A DNA stretch of 64,000 nt from Synaphobranchus kaupii. Lineage: Eukaryota; Chordata; Actinopteri; Anguilliformes; Synaphobranchidae. The stretch is from the NCBI GenBank assembly GCA_029718625.1, contig CM056387.1, forward strand, positions 39,718,394 to 39,782,393. The letters run 5' to 3'. This document shows, one piece after another, positions 35,091-48,071 of the stretch (within the stretch, counting starts at the first letter, position 1; each line of letters opens with the position of its first letter). Both the position numbers and the translations under genes were made by a program. The notes beneath the pieces were generated by a model. That model was not told where the DNA came from, did no database searches, and worked only from the letters and a program-made list of their open reading frames with translations.

Positions 35091-38000
35091 TGAATTTCTC
35101 AGTCAGGATAGAGCCATGAAGCTCAAGGGATCAGAGTTATTTGTCTCCTCTCTTTCTTCTCTCCTCTCTATCGAGGAGGCTTTGATCATGCAGCCCGGTG
35201 ACAATGGAAAGTGAAGTGGAGTAGTCTCTAAATGTCTCGATGTCTTCAATTACAGCTCCAATACCTGACATTCGAGCCCCAAAGCAGGGAGATCGCCCAT
35301 CTTGCGACGACACGTGGTGATAATGTGTAAATCCCTATAGCGTGTCCCAGTTACCGTATGAAAACATATGAAAAGAAATCTTGGTTCAAAAAGGAGGGCG
35401 GTGGGAAATCTGTTTAACGGGGAAAATATTACATCAGTACAATAATTCCTCGACACGGTGACAGGAACGGGATTCACAAGGGAAGCTGCTTGGAGTACAG
35501 GCACATTTGCAATCGTTAATAACAATAACGGTAAATAAAATTGCACATCGTTCCGGTTTTGTCTGCTAATGCAAAACAGGCGGATTTCAAAGCCGAGCTT
35601 TAGCGTGGGTATTACACATCGTATTTCAGTTTGTTAACACACACTACGAATGGCATGATGATACCAGCAATCTGTGCGCAACAAAAGTGCTGACAGCAAG
35701 TAATCTACATTTTACATGTAATTGGAAACTTTCTGATAATACGGGATCTGGCTCAGCAGAATACAAGTAGCCTAGAGGTCCAGAACAAGTCTCCTTGCTC
35801 ATTTTGTTGACAACCTTTAATAAAACATGCTAACACATATTCATCAGAGACATGCAATTTCCTGGTGTTTTGCGTTGCTGGTAGCTCATTCTAAAAATAT
35901 TCCCTGTTAAGAATTATGTTAACTACAAGCTCTGCAACTTAACCCATTTCATTGGGAAAAATAAATATGGCTTAGTAAATATGGCTAAGAATGTATGTCA
36001 AGTGCTTGAGTTTCGCTGAAACCTGGAAGTGGATGTTCACAATAGAACAGACAGAAGCTTTAAATAAATAGTAGGTTTAAGCCAACATATAAAACTCTGT
36101 CTTTAATGAGGAAGCAAATCACACATGCAATGCATACTGCAGATATTTAAAAACTAATAAAATCAATGCCAGTGTAAGAACGGTTTTATCACAACAGCGT
36201 CTTTTTAACTCGGCAGCCATTACTTGGCAACATCAAATCTTTGCAAAAAAAAAAAAAAGCATCCATTCAAAAATAAGGCTCACATCATGTTCTCAACCTC
36301 CTGCCCTTAGCACATTTCTGTATCCTGTATTGAAAAGCTGACTGAGAACATGGCATGCCTTAGCACGTGCTTACCACTGACCTTCCTGACAAACTAACAG
36401 GCGGTGTCATTGGTCCATTTCCCTTTTCTCTCTGAAGCTGACAACTCCCCTGTTTGCTTCACATTTAGTTTCCTGGGCTCGGGCCGCACTTCTCGAACCG
36501 GCGGATCTCCGAGCGCCACACTTTCATCAAGGTTTGAGTGTCGCTGTGGCTGGCGGCGCCATCCGGACCACTGGACTGGACTCAAGAGCGTATTAAAGTC
36601 TGGCGACTTGAATCGTACCAGGACGACAGCGCTGTTTGGCCACGATAAATTAATTTATCTGGAGCAGCTGCCAGAGCACAGCGAAGGCTCCTGTTCCTGG
36701 CTTTGCTGTGCTGCCCAGGGTTAACTGTCAGACATTGGGGTTTGGCAGCCAAAACCACTTCTGCTGTGTGGAGCTGACATGGACCGGGGGAAGGAGGGCG
36801 GCTATCTCTCCACCATCAACACACTACAGGGACATAGTGAGGAGGCGCTCTGGCAGGCTCCTGACAGACGGGCCCAAGAGAATGTGGCGGCCAGAGCTGC
36901 GCCCACGACCCAAACGACCAGACTCAGGTGGGGATATGACACAGGTGGGCAGAAAAAAACCCGCCCCAACAACAGACCGATGAGAACATGGTCCCGCCCC
37001 CACAAACGGGGCGAGGACATGGCTCCGCCCCTCCTGATAAATATGGATGAGACGGCTCTCGGGCGAGACGCATCCAAATACGCATTCAGATTCGTCGTAT
37101 GTTTCGCCGATGACTCGCTTGTTCAAAATCCAATCTTCATTTCCGCTGAACGAAATGTGAGAACTCCCGGCAAAGTGGTGAAATTGAGCTCAACCCCACA
37201 AGCAGCCTGCTGACGGACCGCTGGCAGCAGAGGGGAGTGAATGGATGGGACGGCTCAACTGCGGTTTCTCCCGTACAATACATCTTCAGGAGGGCAGAAC
37301 TTTCCGGAGTGTTTTGCAGTCGGCGTCACGGAAACGCTCTCTCTCTCTCTCTCTCTCTCTCCGCGGCTCTGCCTTCTGTAAGCGCTAATCTGGCTGGCTG
37401 GCAAGTCAGAGAAGGTGCCAGCAGTGTGATGAATCCCCTGTGATGGATCAAGAGAGCGCAAATCCCGCTGCAGGGCCCAAATTCACCCAAACAATCTCCC
37501 GGCAGCGAGGAGCACTAACTGCAAACAGCAGTCTGAGGCTGCTCACAAACCCGGGAACAGGTGCCATCATCCCTGTCATTCCCAAATTAAACTATTTCCA
37601 AAAAGAAATAAAAAAAAGAGCACGACAGGAGATGGGTTTATGGAACACTTCCCAAAGCATCAATGTAAATTTGTCACTGGGAACAGAAATGGCTGCAGTC
37701 ACTGTTCCCTGTTAAGAAAGCAAAATCACATGTGAAGTATGAAATACTGAGACAGCGGGGAGGAGTGGGTGAGACGGTGTAGCAGAGCTGCAAAAGCCTT
37801 TGTTCAACAGTGCTTCTCACTCTTCAAAAAAGAGGGAAGAGATTTAGTTCTGCCCCACTTATTGACGTGGCTCTTTCGGCTCCAGCCCTGGCTTTCTAGA
37901 CTAGAGGGAAGTGTCGAGACATCCAAAGCCAGTGGGCATTCAAAGTCCAGGCCAGAAAACGCACGCAAGCTGGCAATTAAACCGTCGGTAAGAACCCAGG

Positions 38001-38340
38001 TTCCCCCCCTCTGCAATCTGGCATCATCTCAGTTCATCTTCGTGTCGGCATCCAGAGAGGGTGTGCTATATGAGCTTGGCCTACGGAGCTTTTTCTTCTA
38101 ATCTGTTCTATGCAAGGACCAGGGTTGTGTCTGCACATCATAATCAGGAATTAACCAAAACGGGACTTCACTGAAGAGAGCCAATCAAGCGCAAGAGCAG
38201 AATGAACGGGACTTCACACGCCAATTCCGCAGATCTCCTAGCACAACGAGGGGTGCCTTTCAGTGGAACGGAGAGGGGGGGTATCCTGGGTATCTTATAA
38301 ACCTAAACAGTTGAAGTCAAAAGCAGGCGTGGCCACGTAC
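35091..38340. other. Noncoding DNA, no gene recognised
   Basis: AT-rich to about 36380, then more GC-rich at 36400-37450 with overlapping ORFs in several frames and a (CT)12-13 tract at 37336-37361. The ORF at 36779-37213 has no recognised domain, and its frame is not supported by any start context or homology I know. Confidence 0.5.
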
Positions 38341-40803
38341 GATGTGAAGAAGTGGTTTGCCTGAAGAATGCGCAAGCCGAAACATGCTGTGTGCCTTGCC
38401 TGTGCCGAATTAGCCACGGCTGTTTGTCTTTTGGTCTATCGTTTTTTTTAAATCGGGTTTTACACCGTTTACACCTTTTTAAAATGCTTTCTCTCCATTT
38501 TTTATCAACATTCGGAATGCACAATTGTATTCCACAACCTCTGTTATCAATTCCTCCCCTGCGACACGTGATGTCAGCCACCCCAGTGCATATTATGGCA
38601 CAGACATGAGCTAGGAGAAAACACTTCATGAACAGCCTCAAAGAAGCATATTGCAGGTGCCCGATTGACCAGTGCGGCTCGCTGGCGAGCAATGTGTGTA
38701 AACTACACGTTTAACGTGACCCAGACTAGCAGGTATACATTTCCATTTATATGCCGTGAATATATGTCCATTCAAATATATCTTGAAAGGAAATACTTGT
38801 ACAATGCCCTGTACAATAAAATATGCAATTTTTCAAAGAGCACTTCAACTTTTGTGTACACAACACTTGAGAAATGCAAACAAATGCTTCCATGCAGTTA
38901 GACTATTTCAGTCAATGGCAGGAGCTGGGCAACCGATGCAGATCTGGACAATAATTGTGCAGATCTATATTTGTGAAAAAAAAAACAAATGTAATTGACT
39001 GCCTACAGTAATTAACCAGGGAGGAAATCTTTATTCAGGAGTAGCCATTTGCTTTCTGTCTTTTTTGCCATCCAATAATGCACCAGTAAGAATTTAGTGG
39101 AAAAAGTTGCAACTCTGTGGCAATATCAAATAGCAGCAGTATTATATGCCTGTAGCATAGGGATAGCACCTCTAAGCTAATCATCAATGTCTGCAAGATG
39201 AACATTAATCAAGAATTATAACATCCTTCTCAAGCACTGTCAACGTCATTTCATATTTCAAAGCTTTCTATATATTTCAAAAAAATTCTTAGTGTGACCT
39301 TCATTTCAAGTGCGAAAGAGCTTTACACAAAAAACTTCACGAAAACTATAAATGAAGCAATAATGAAGTCTGATTAATGTTATGAACATCAAACTGTAAT
39401 GTGGTGTGAAGCAATTTGAATTTCTTTGGCTTCTTTCATGTCGTTGTTTCACTTTCTGGGGTGCTATAGAGCCAAATTTCCACACGCAGGTGGAAGCGGT
39501 CTGCTAATTCATATTTATGCCTTTGATATAGCCCGCTCTGTCGGCATGCGAATCTGGACAACTCAAGGTTTGAGAGGCCTTTTTTTCCCCTCCACCCTTC
39601 TCCCTGGGCGAGAAAAGAGACGGGCGAGAGTGCGTCTGTAAGTGCATCACAGCCCTGTACCATTTACGTCCCTTTTCAGGAGACTCAACAGCTCACTAAA
39701 TCACTGAATATTCTATATTCCTACAGGTCTCTGAAGTTGGCCGCCTCGTGCCTTTGCTTACTTGCTGACTGAACTATTTAACCTCTTTAGAAAGCGTTGG
39801 CCTTTCTTTACCTTATTTTTCTTTCTTTCTTTAATTTAGTGAATATTTTTTAATGCGTTTTTTTAAATGAAGTCAAACTTAATATTCAACCGACGCTTAT
39901 CGCCGTTTCTTTGCAAAGCAGGCCATAAATATTAATGAGGCCTCGCTAAGGCCTGAAAAGGGCCGACTGCGTCTTGGGTTTTTTTCTCCGCTAAGAAAGG
40001 GGGTTTATCACAAATAAAAAAAACCCTGTGTAATTTTTCACAGAAATAATTGCCCTGCATGCAGTAAATGGTGTTATTTTCTGGTATTTAAAAGTTTGGC
40101 ACGGCTCACCATGTAATGACTCACTGGCTTGGGCTAATGCTGGCAACCAGACAGAGAAAGCAGGGCTTCGCGTCACAGGGCTAACCGCAAAACTAACTGC
40201 GGCTACCCAGCTGCAAGGCTTTAAAGTAGAAAAACACTGGAAGCTGTTATCCACCGCACTTACCGACATGGGGTCTCGTGTGGCAATTGAGTTACCGTGG
40301 GGCGAAGGAGCAGCTATGTTTCACAATGGGAAATAAGTTTACATGAATCAGAGATTTTTTTTTTTTTTAAACTACACGTCAAATAACTGGAAACATAAAA
40401 CATGGCCCATTTGCTCCCGCTTCCACCCTCCCAAACCCAGTCCCCAACCCCAACCCCCTTCCGCGGTTAGGGTGGTAGCCCACCTCCCCCTACATCAGAA
40501 CTCATGAGCCCCAAGCCTGCCACTCCACTGACAGCTTACAAGATTTGTACAACATCCCTGAGGAAACATTCAGCTCTATTACCTTCTTAAAGGGATCCCC
40601 ACTTGTTTTCATATGGCTCCATTTCTGAAGAACGCTTTTAAAGAAATGCACACGAAGGGCCTCAGCATCTAATCATCGAGAGATTTTAAGTAGACTTCCA
40701 CTTGTGAATATATGCCCATAACTCCTTACATTATGCGGTTGACTGTCCAGTAACCAATATACCCCCTTAAACACTGAAAAACCTACCGAGTGACTCACAT
40801 ATT
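38341..40803. other. Noncoding DNA with one hairpin motif
   Basis: A ctgaagaatgcgcaagccga + aac motif at 38361-38383 resembles the hairpin motif in 48206-48231. The rest is AT-rich. A block at about 39880-39975 (ccataaatattaatgaggcc) looks like conserved noncoding DNA. T12 at about 40357-40368. No gene. Confidence 0.45.
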
Positions 40804-41774
40804 GGGCTCTATTTCAATAAACCAAACGCAATGGTGAACACAAGAGTAAGCGCTTGGCGGTATCGCTCTGAGGGCGTGTCGGCGAGAAATTTGGTAATTT
40901 CATGACGGCAATCTTGGCGCATCTGATGGCGGTATTGCTAAAAGGCTGGGTTTAAATGTCCAAGGTGTGTCTCTATGGTAGCCAATCAAATTGTTGTTCT
41001 CACGCTTTAAAAAAAGCCAGTTGGAACGCAATCGCTCCATGCAATTTCATAATGAGCAACCCAAACGCACTGGACCGTCAACGACAAGAGCGATTTTCCG
41101 CACAGGAATCAGACATACTTGCAACAGAAGTACAGGCTAGGACTGTAGTAATTTATGGATCACAATCCACACCACCTCGTCTCCCAGAAGTTCGGAAGGC
41201 ACGGGAGGAGGTGGCGAATGCATTAATTAGCCTACATTAGGTGATGTAGGCATAATTATGATTCAAATGGTAGGCTTATGATTCAACTGTGTCAATGTGT
41301 AATTTATATATTATAGGCTATTGGCCTACATGATCGCAAGTTTCTTGTAAGCTGTCCTGTTTTATTCTAGTAGTTTAAAAATTAATTAATTAATAATAAT
41401 TATAGGCTATTTGTTCATTAAATGGAAGTGTAATGTTGGCATCACCTATAGACACTACATAGAACTACATGACTAATAAGTTGCCAAATTGCCAGAGTCT
41501 ATTGCGTTGCCGCTAAGAGGTGGTTCCAGCTGATCATAACGCAATGGGTTTTCGTTGGTTCAAATTGTCACTGAGCCGAAAGTATTTTAGAACACGCCCC
41601 AGACAGCGCCACCCATCCCACTGCAGCGCAAGCGAAAGGATGTTATGTTGAGAATTTGTTGATCCTAGCGGTATTGCTGAGAAACGCCATAGCGCCAGTT
41701 TTAAGACGTTGATGCTGTCAACAAGCTTGCGTTTGACTATACCGTCCCCTTGCGCTGGTTTGAAAATAGAGCCC
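40804..41774 (+). mobile_element. PIF/Harbinger-like element, internally deleted
   Basis: The left end gggctctatttcaataaacc and the complement of the right end (gggctctattttcaaaccag) form imperfect terminal repeats of about 25 bp. The trinucleotide att flanks both sides (40801-40803 and 41775-41777), fitting the 3-bp target duplication of the superfamily. A subterminal word gcggtat(t/c)gct occurs at about 40857, 40929 and 41668 and may be a transposase-binding repeat. The element is only 971 bp. It keeps a shortened Myb/SANT-like gene and lacks the DDE nuclease gene, so it is non-autonomous. The assignment rests on the Myb-like protein and the ends. Confidence 0.7.
41052..41240 (+). pseudogene. 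Truncated Harbinger Myb/SANT-like protein
   Basis: The ORF from the ATG at 41052 encodes 62 residues. The pattern RFSAQESDILATEVQARTVV, then IYG and PPRLPEVRKAREEVANAL, matches the start of the Myb/SANT-like DNA-binding protein that accompanies the nuclease in Harbinger elements and is related to NAIF1-type proteins. In full-length proteins this region is followed by the third SANT helix with a conserved cysteine-lysine-arginine stretch. Here a stop at 41238-41240 comes before that helix, so DNA binding is probably lost. The frame is also open upstream to 40956, without conserved content. The original protein would help the nuclease reach the nucleus and the element's ends. Confidence 0.65.
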
Positions 41775-41777
41775 ATT

Positions 41778-43045
41778 GTGTTGTATGATGTGAACTATCA
41801 TGCATAACTGCTCAAATTAGCCAGTGTAAGTGAATCAAAATGGAAAAATAAATAACTTTCCTTAAGTTTCCATATAATTTTCATGAGGTTTTATTGTCTT
41901 TGGTAGGGAAAGCATTCTGATGTTAAAAAAACAGAGCTAAACATCCAAAAATAAACATTGTAGGATGCGCAACAAAAAGGATTGCAACAAAAAAAATGAC
42001 AAAATAATAATTTGAGGAAACAAGCATTATAATTATGCATTATACCCACCCTCAACACCCAAACAACAAAGGCAGTATGAAAAATAATGAATGCAGCACT
42101 GAAATTTTAAAAATTCAAAAAAGCCAGTAGGCTGCTTTAATAACAGTGGACTGGTATTTTGTCAGTTAAATCAGTCTTACTATAGCATGTTAAGCATATA
42201 AGCCTATAATTTAAAATTATTCCATTTAAAAATAAGTCTATAAATACAGTATATGGTATAAATATGCCCTTGATATTTTAGTTCTGAGGTCAATTGTGAG
42301 GTTTCACAGAGTAATGTTCTACTATGAATAGTTAATCTGGCGTTGTGCATTTTTTCAGTGTTCATGTTGGCTTCTTATGTTGTCCTGGTGGTATTGTTCT
42401 GTATGAGACGGTGTGATAAGTAGTGGTGCCTGACATGTGCTTCAGAGGAGAGCACATGCTTGTCTGAGCTCTCCCGAATCTATAGAGGTTTGGCCAGAGA
42501 GCGCTGACAAATACAATTAGGCATTCCAAATTGGGAAGAAAAAGCATTCAAAATAATAAAGAAGTAAACATTCACTTAAAGGCGCACTCGCATCGGCATT
42601 CTCTTCCTGGTTTTAGTATCTGAAACGCTCACAAAACATTAGCAAAGAGCAGCTTTTGTTAAAAGTCCCAAACCCCGCCGCCTGTCTGTATATATTCATA
42701 TTGCGACTCCGGCAAAAACATACGCCATATCACGTGGGGAATCTATTTACCAAGAACTCTGAAAAATCGCATTTAAACCCTAAAATATGCATACTTCTAC
42801 CAAAATTGCAATTTTCTTTACTTGAACCAGTATGGAACACAATTGAAAAGCTCCGGGATGATATGAAAAGCTCAATAAACACAAAAACTATGTGTGTGGG
42901 CCTTTATTTGCAACCAATATTGTAACATCTATCATAACATCTACATGCTTCATCAGAATATAAAAATGTATGATGGTATTAGCAAATACTTACCATTATA
43001 CTGCATTAAAATTAGTTTTAACAGGAGTAGTTGGGGAAGTAGTAG
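41778..43045. other. Noncoding DNA, no gene recognised
   Basis: AT-rich sequence. ORFs are short and lack domains. No repeat ends recognised. Confidence 0.5.
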
Positions 43046-43253
43046 GACACAGTGGTTAGGGAACCAGACTTGTAACCACAAAACAGCAGGGTTTCTTCCC
43101 ACAGACCACCAGGAACCAGTTATCAGGAAGTGAAGTATTTTGTTGAATTGCTTTCGGAAATATCCAGCTGTATAAATAGGTAGTATATGAAATGTAAACT
43201 CCGTACGTCACCGGGGATAAGGGCTTCTGCTTAGCAAATAAATACTAATAATT
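43046..43253 (+). repeat. tRNA-derived V-SINE-like copy
   Basis: The order of motifs fits the fish SINE: a tRNA-like head (cacagtggttagggaacc, gacttgtaaccaca), a degenerate B-box region, the body words gaattgctttcggaaatat and ccagctgtataaatagg, and the tail ggataagggcttctgcttag running into aataaatactaata. Head and tail are both present, so it is near full length but diverged. Family recognition is from memory. Confidence 0.75.
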
Positions 43254-43289
43254 GGCAGGTATTAAGTGCACGTCCAGGGCTACAGGATG

Positions 43290-43655
43290 GCATTAGGCCT
43301 AAACCTCATTGGCAGAGGCCTGCTCGTTTCCTACTGCCAAGCTCTGCTTTCATCACAAACCACTGGAAGAAGAGCGGTGTGGTCCTGGTGGAAATTACAG
43401 CATGACAATTAAATTTACTGTTGTCTCTCCCTTTCAGCTACTGATTTTATTGAATTGCCCATTCAGCTTGATTGTTGGAAGCCTTGCGCATTGCCACTGT
43501 CATCAGTCACAGAATGAACTGCAGGCAACTTTGAAACCGGGCGATGATTGCAACATCATGTTCTCGCTCGGAGTCTCTCACCCAGCCTTAATCTGCCTGA
43601 CCTCTCTGATTTTCATTAGTGATATCAATAAAAGTGTTGTTGTTTTGAAATGAAA
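43290..43655. promoter_or_regulatory. Candidate conserved noncoding block
   Basis: Non-repetitive sequence rich in developmental-type words (catgacaattaaatttactg, ctgattttattgaattgccc, gattttcattagtgatatca). It contains a 114-codon ORF (43309-43653) with no recognisable domain. A polypyrimidine-AG (tctctccctttcag, ending 43437) resembles a splice acceptor, so an unrecognised exon cannot be excluded. I favour regulatory DNA. Confidence 0.3.
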
Positions 43656-44920
43656 AGTCGAAGTGCTCATTGCTCAACGCTACTTTAATTTCCTGTTTGG
43701 TTTGGTGGAACCTGGGAGAAACGGAGGGCCTGATAAGTCCCGCCGCATTCAACCGTCAGGTGACTGAGGCCCCATCCTTTCGGTAGACTGTAACAAAGTG
43801 TTTTTTTTTTTTTTGACCATCGCTCATTGCGAGATGACTCACTCGTCCCTTTTCGTGCTTTTAGATTCGTGGGGGGGTGGGCAGACCTTGTGTCAGTAAG
43901 ATACACAGGGAGGGAATTGTGTTCCTCGTTCGTGCAGCGTTAACAGAAATGTCTAAAGTATTCACACCACACTGCTGAAATTCTCAAATAGAAGCGAGGG
44001 AACGTGAACAAAACAACCAAAAATACCATGTAATAAGGACAAGGTACCATTTTAGAGAAAAAGGGATATGTTCACATATGTATGTTCACATATTATGCAT
44101 GCAAAGGCTTGGATTTCTGAGCTGATGCCGATACAGACGTGCTTCCGTGGGGGGGCTCTATGGCCCGAACTGGCAAAATCATAACAAAGTAGGCTGCCAA
44201 CCTAAGGCTATGACAGGAAGTAGCACAAAGTCAGAGTATTAATAACAGTAGTATTTATTAATGAATGGTGGAAGTGCTCAGCATATCGCAATAAAGAGAA
44301 AAATCACAGCTAATTTATACGAGGTGTATCATCATGACATCATCACACCTGCGTTGGTGTAAATTTTTCCAGAAGGTGCTCCACCAAAAAACCTGCTTTT
44401 AAAATGTCTTCCGGCAAGCGATATCATACTTGAGTTACACTAATACCACTCATCTTCCAGCTAAATTGTCTACCCAAACAAAGACATTGCTAGGATGGAG
44501 AATGTTTTTGTGCACAACGCTGATCATAATATTCATCTCAAAAACAAAGGAATCCTGAACAGGCAATCTACATGAAGTGCATCAGAACTGTGTGAAATAT
44601 TCAATAATATAACTGAGGCAATAAAAAGTTGCATGAAATGTTATGCTTCTTTATTTTCACATATTATACTAAGTTATGTTTGTGTGTTTTTGTCCACATA
44701 AAATGTGCACTGACAAGCTAAATCAATATCTATTACAACCTAGCCTAAACAGTTTTTCGAAACAGTTATCTCTTAAGTTCTGAGCAACTAATGCACTTTC
44801 TCTATCCTTATCATCAGGTGAAATCTTAATTCTGAAGATATAGAACATACAGCCATAGTTTCCATCTTCATTGTCTTTCATTTTATATGTTAAACATAAA
44901 ATGGACACATGCATTTAACT
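43656..44920. other. Noncoding DNA, no gene recognised
   Basis: Includes T14 at 43801-43814. No gene, repeat or transposon end recognised. Confidence 0.5.
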
Positions 44921-44995
44921 GTGTGCGTGCGTGCGTGCGTGCGTGTGTGCGTGCGTGCGCGCGCGTGCGTGTGTGTGTGTGCGTGCGTGTGTGTG
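44921..44995. repeat. (TGCG/TG)n microsatellite
   Basis: Alternating purine-pyrimidine tract, mainly gtgcgtgc units with gcgcgc and gtgtgt interruptions. Potential left-handed DNA. Confidence 0.9.
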
Positions 44996-47058
44996 GCAGG
45001 GAAGTGAGCGGCTCAATTTAGACGTCCTGTAATGTACATACTAATTAGCTGCAAAGCAATGAAATCCTACCTAGCATGTTAAATCTGCTACATGACAGTA
45101 TAATTTGACTTCTTAAAAGGATTATGCAAATTACAGCTCATCATTGCACTAGAAGACTGAAAAAGGTGACAGCTAATTCATACATAATACACCTTTCAAG
45201 CATTTCATGAGGCTCAACACCTGGGCCATGGGCATGTTTTGTACATCCTGTATACATTAAAGCCTGTTTACCTTGTACCTACTGCTCCTGTGATAAAGAC
45301 CATCATTTCTTCATTTACACAAACCTAAACTGCTTACTTACAAAACACACAACTGTACCGTGAATCATTCCCAAATGACAAGAGGCAACTTTTTGATGTA
45401 CAAAAACTAACTTATCAAACATTTTATGGCTTGCGGTGCCTGTATACAGCTTCCCACAATAACTCAGTGGTTCTTGTAAATGTCAAAATCATATTTAAAA
45501 GCCACCAAATAACAGTATATTTTCAAATGTGATATTAAGTATTACATTTTCTCAGTTGCGGGAAAGAATATAAAGCTTATTCATAGATATAAATTTTTAA
45601 TGTGATGTATTATTGACACTTTACGTCTAAATCAAGGCAGTAAGAAAATATTGCAGCACAGCCATAAATAAAACTGACTGAATTTCCGAACCGCAAATGT
45701 AACAGAAAAATAAAAAGAGCACTTGATGCTGTGTGTATGGATAGCTTGAAGCCCCAGCCTAAGGAGTAATTGAGGTCTTTGCAGGAAAAGGGATAACTGT
45801 ATTTGGGTCTGTTAGCTCCTGATGAATCTGTTTCTCTACAGAGCAACGTTCCCATGTATTATCCATCTGTGTTTGTTTGTGCCTCTGTCTCTGCGTATTA
45901 CCGCTAATTTTTAACACACTCATCAAGATTTCAATAATTTGTTACAAGTAAGTCAAAGCTATACTAAGAAAAGGAGAGAGAGATGGTTAGAGGGAGAGTA
46001 GTAAATTGTTCCATTTTTGCAGGTAATCTAAATGCAAACTAGAAGCAACTTATCATGAGAATGGATTTTCCACCATCTGGTCAAATAACAGGGGATTTGT
46101 CTAGTGGCAAGCAAAGAATGGAATGATGGGAGAAAGATTAGCGGGCAAGTCCTACAGTTGGCTAAAATGTATTTTGTGCAAACAAGAACAGATGACGCCT
46201 TAACAATTACACCTGTCAAAAACTCCAGAAAGCAATCCATCTCTCCACAGCTCAGCTGAAAACAGGCTACTTCATAGCAAAATGATTTTTTTTTTAAACA
46301 ATTGCCAGCAAACATTTTGATACATGACAAGCTTGGAAGTTGCATTTCACTTCCGCGCATAACCAAAAACCAACTCGAGCCCTGCTATTCTGTGATAAGT
46401 ACAACAGATGCTAAATATGGAGAAAAGGGGAGGGAGGAAAAATATGGAGAAGGGGACAGGAGGAGCTTGGCGCTTTTTTTTTCATGCTCATGCGAAGGAG
46501 TGACAAAGCTCGGGGTTCTCAGCGCTCGCTCAGGACCCAAGCCAAGCAGCTTTCGCTGGCTCCTGTGTGTCACCAACGGCCTCTTGGCCAACGGTATGAA
46601 AGCTCTCCTTTATGAGCCGTCAACCCAAAGCAGCGATTGTCGACTATTTATCTTGTCCACCTAATGCGAGAAGGAAACAAAGCAAAAAAAAAAATCCTTC
46701 ACACGGCGTTTAACTGCCAAATGAAATCGTACGGAAATGGTGAGAACTGTGCATAATTCAGTGTCCTTGTGTGAGCCCACACAACCTTTTGGTTGTTCTT
46801 GTGGTTTTTGAATTGGATTCAAAGCGTTCCGTCACTAAAATGAGGCCGCGTAACCACGGCTAAGCGCTGCCTTCAAAGCAGGGCTCTGACATCACACGCA
46901 GGGCAGCGGTTGCTCCTCGTTCATGAGGTGTACTTGGCTCTACTCTTGCCGGTTCGTAGTTCATACAATATACTTTAGGTGCTACAGGAGAAAACAATTC
47001 AAAATGACTTATCAAAGCTTGCTAAGGCAGACCTGTTTTATATATACGTGTGCATATA
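44996..47058. other. Noncoding DNA, no gene recognised
   Basis: AT-rich unique-looking DNA. Around 46780-46920 it becomes GC-balanced and possibly conserved. No gene. Confidence 0.5.
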
Positions 47059-47483
47059 CAGTGAGCACCATAATTCATTGGACAGTGACACAATTTTTTT
47101 ATTTTGGTTCTGTACTCTAGCACTGATCCATCCATATCTACTGCATATTTGGCAGCAGAGTGATGGTTTAAGGCTTGTTTGATACATCAGACCCTTGATG
47201 ACTTACAGCCATTTAGCCAACCATGTATTCCATACTGTTCCAGTATAATTTACAGCTAAATCTAGTCCCACCCCCCAATTCCCATAGAGATCCATTCAAA
47301 TGCAGAGAAGTTATAGTATCGCTTGTAAGAGTACCAGAAAATAAGATATCAAGAGTCTTTTGATATTGTTGGGTCACAGACATCAGGACGTCATGGCATG
47401 CAAAGGATATGCGACCAAATATTAAAAAATAATAATAATAATAACAAAAAATGTGTCACTGTCCAAGGAATTATGGTGCTCAC

Positions 47484-47485
<2 letters not shown>
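47059..47485. mobile_element. Tc1-type MITE carrying the shared module
   Basis: A 427-bp element. Its left end cagtgagcaccataattcat and the complement of its right end agree at 33 of 34 positions through ggacagtgacaca. TA precedes it (47057-47058). The right flank is a TG/TA microsatellite that has obscured the second TA. About 65 bp after the left end still resemble the interior of that Tc1 family (attttggttctgtactctag), and the rest is the shared module (47124-47429) in reverse orientation. No coding capacity. Confidence 0.88.
47124..47429 (-). repeat. Shared module, copy 2
   Basis: About 306 bp, roughly 97% identical by eye to 55163-55466 of the palindromic element. Words include tgatggtttaaggcttgttt, tagtcccaccccccaattcc and gtcatggcatgcaaaggata. 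It is the longest solo copy in the window and is enclosed by terminal repeats of a different Tc1 family from the other two hosts. Confidence 0.88.
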
Positions 47486-47514
<29 letters not shown>

Positions 47515-48071
47515 GTGACAGGGATGAGAACGGTGCTTTCATTTTCTGGTAAATCTGACACGTGCACAATTCATTAGGAACAATTAATTTAAGTTTATGG
47601 AGTCAGGGAAAACGCTCCTGAGAATTGGCTTCCTGAAGTTTGACTTGGCGCAGTGCCAGCATCTCGCTGGACAAACTCTGTATGATATTACATTTTGGAG
47701 AGGGCGGGGTGGCTGCTCAGGTCGGCTGAACAATAATTCACTCGGCGTTTGGGGGGGGGTGGTAGGGGAGGCAGAGTCCGGCTGTATAACTTACTTAGAC
47801 TGCTCATCTTTCAAACTTGGCTGGTTAGTGCAACAATCCAATCCTCCCGCCACACCCTAACACATACTGGCACACCTATTGGCTATGAATACACTCAGTC
47901 ACAGAAGAAAAAAAAAAAAACCAGATGACATCATAGCCCACAATTGCAGTTAATGCTGGACTAGACGGGTAAACAGAAAAGTTATTGGTGTTAAATAAAC
48001 TCTGAGAAGAACGTAGTATACACACATCCAACTGGCTTGGCCAGTTGCAGGGCAGAAGAATGAGACGATGA
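47486..48071. other. TG/TA microsatellite and noncoding DNA
   Basis: (TG)n(TA)n at about 47486-47513, then unique DNA with G9 (47751-47759) and A13 (47909-47921). No gene. Confidence 0.55.

Noticed and set aside
36404..37213. Overlapping ORFs as host exons
   Set aside because: Three frames are open in the same GC-richer stretch and none shows a known domain or convincing splice sites in frame.
43046..43253. Functional tRNA gene
   Set aside because: A- and B-box-like sequences are degenerate, no cloverleaf can be drawn by eye, and the L2-like tail marks it as a SINE.
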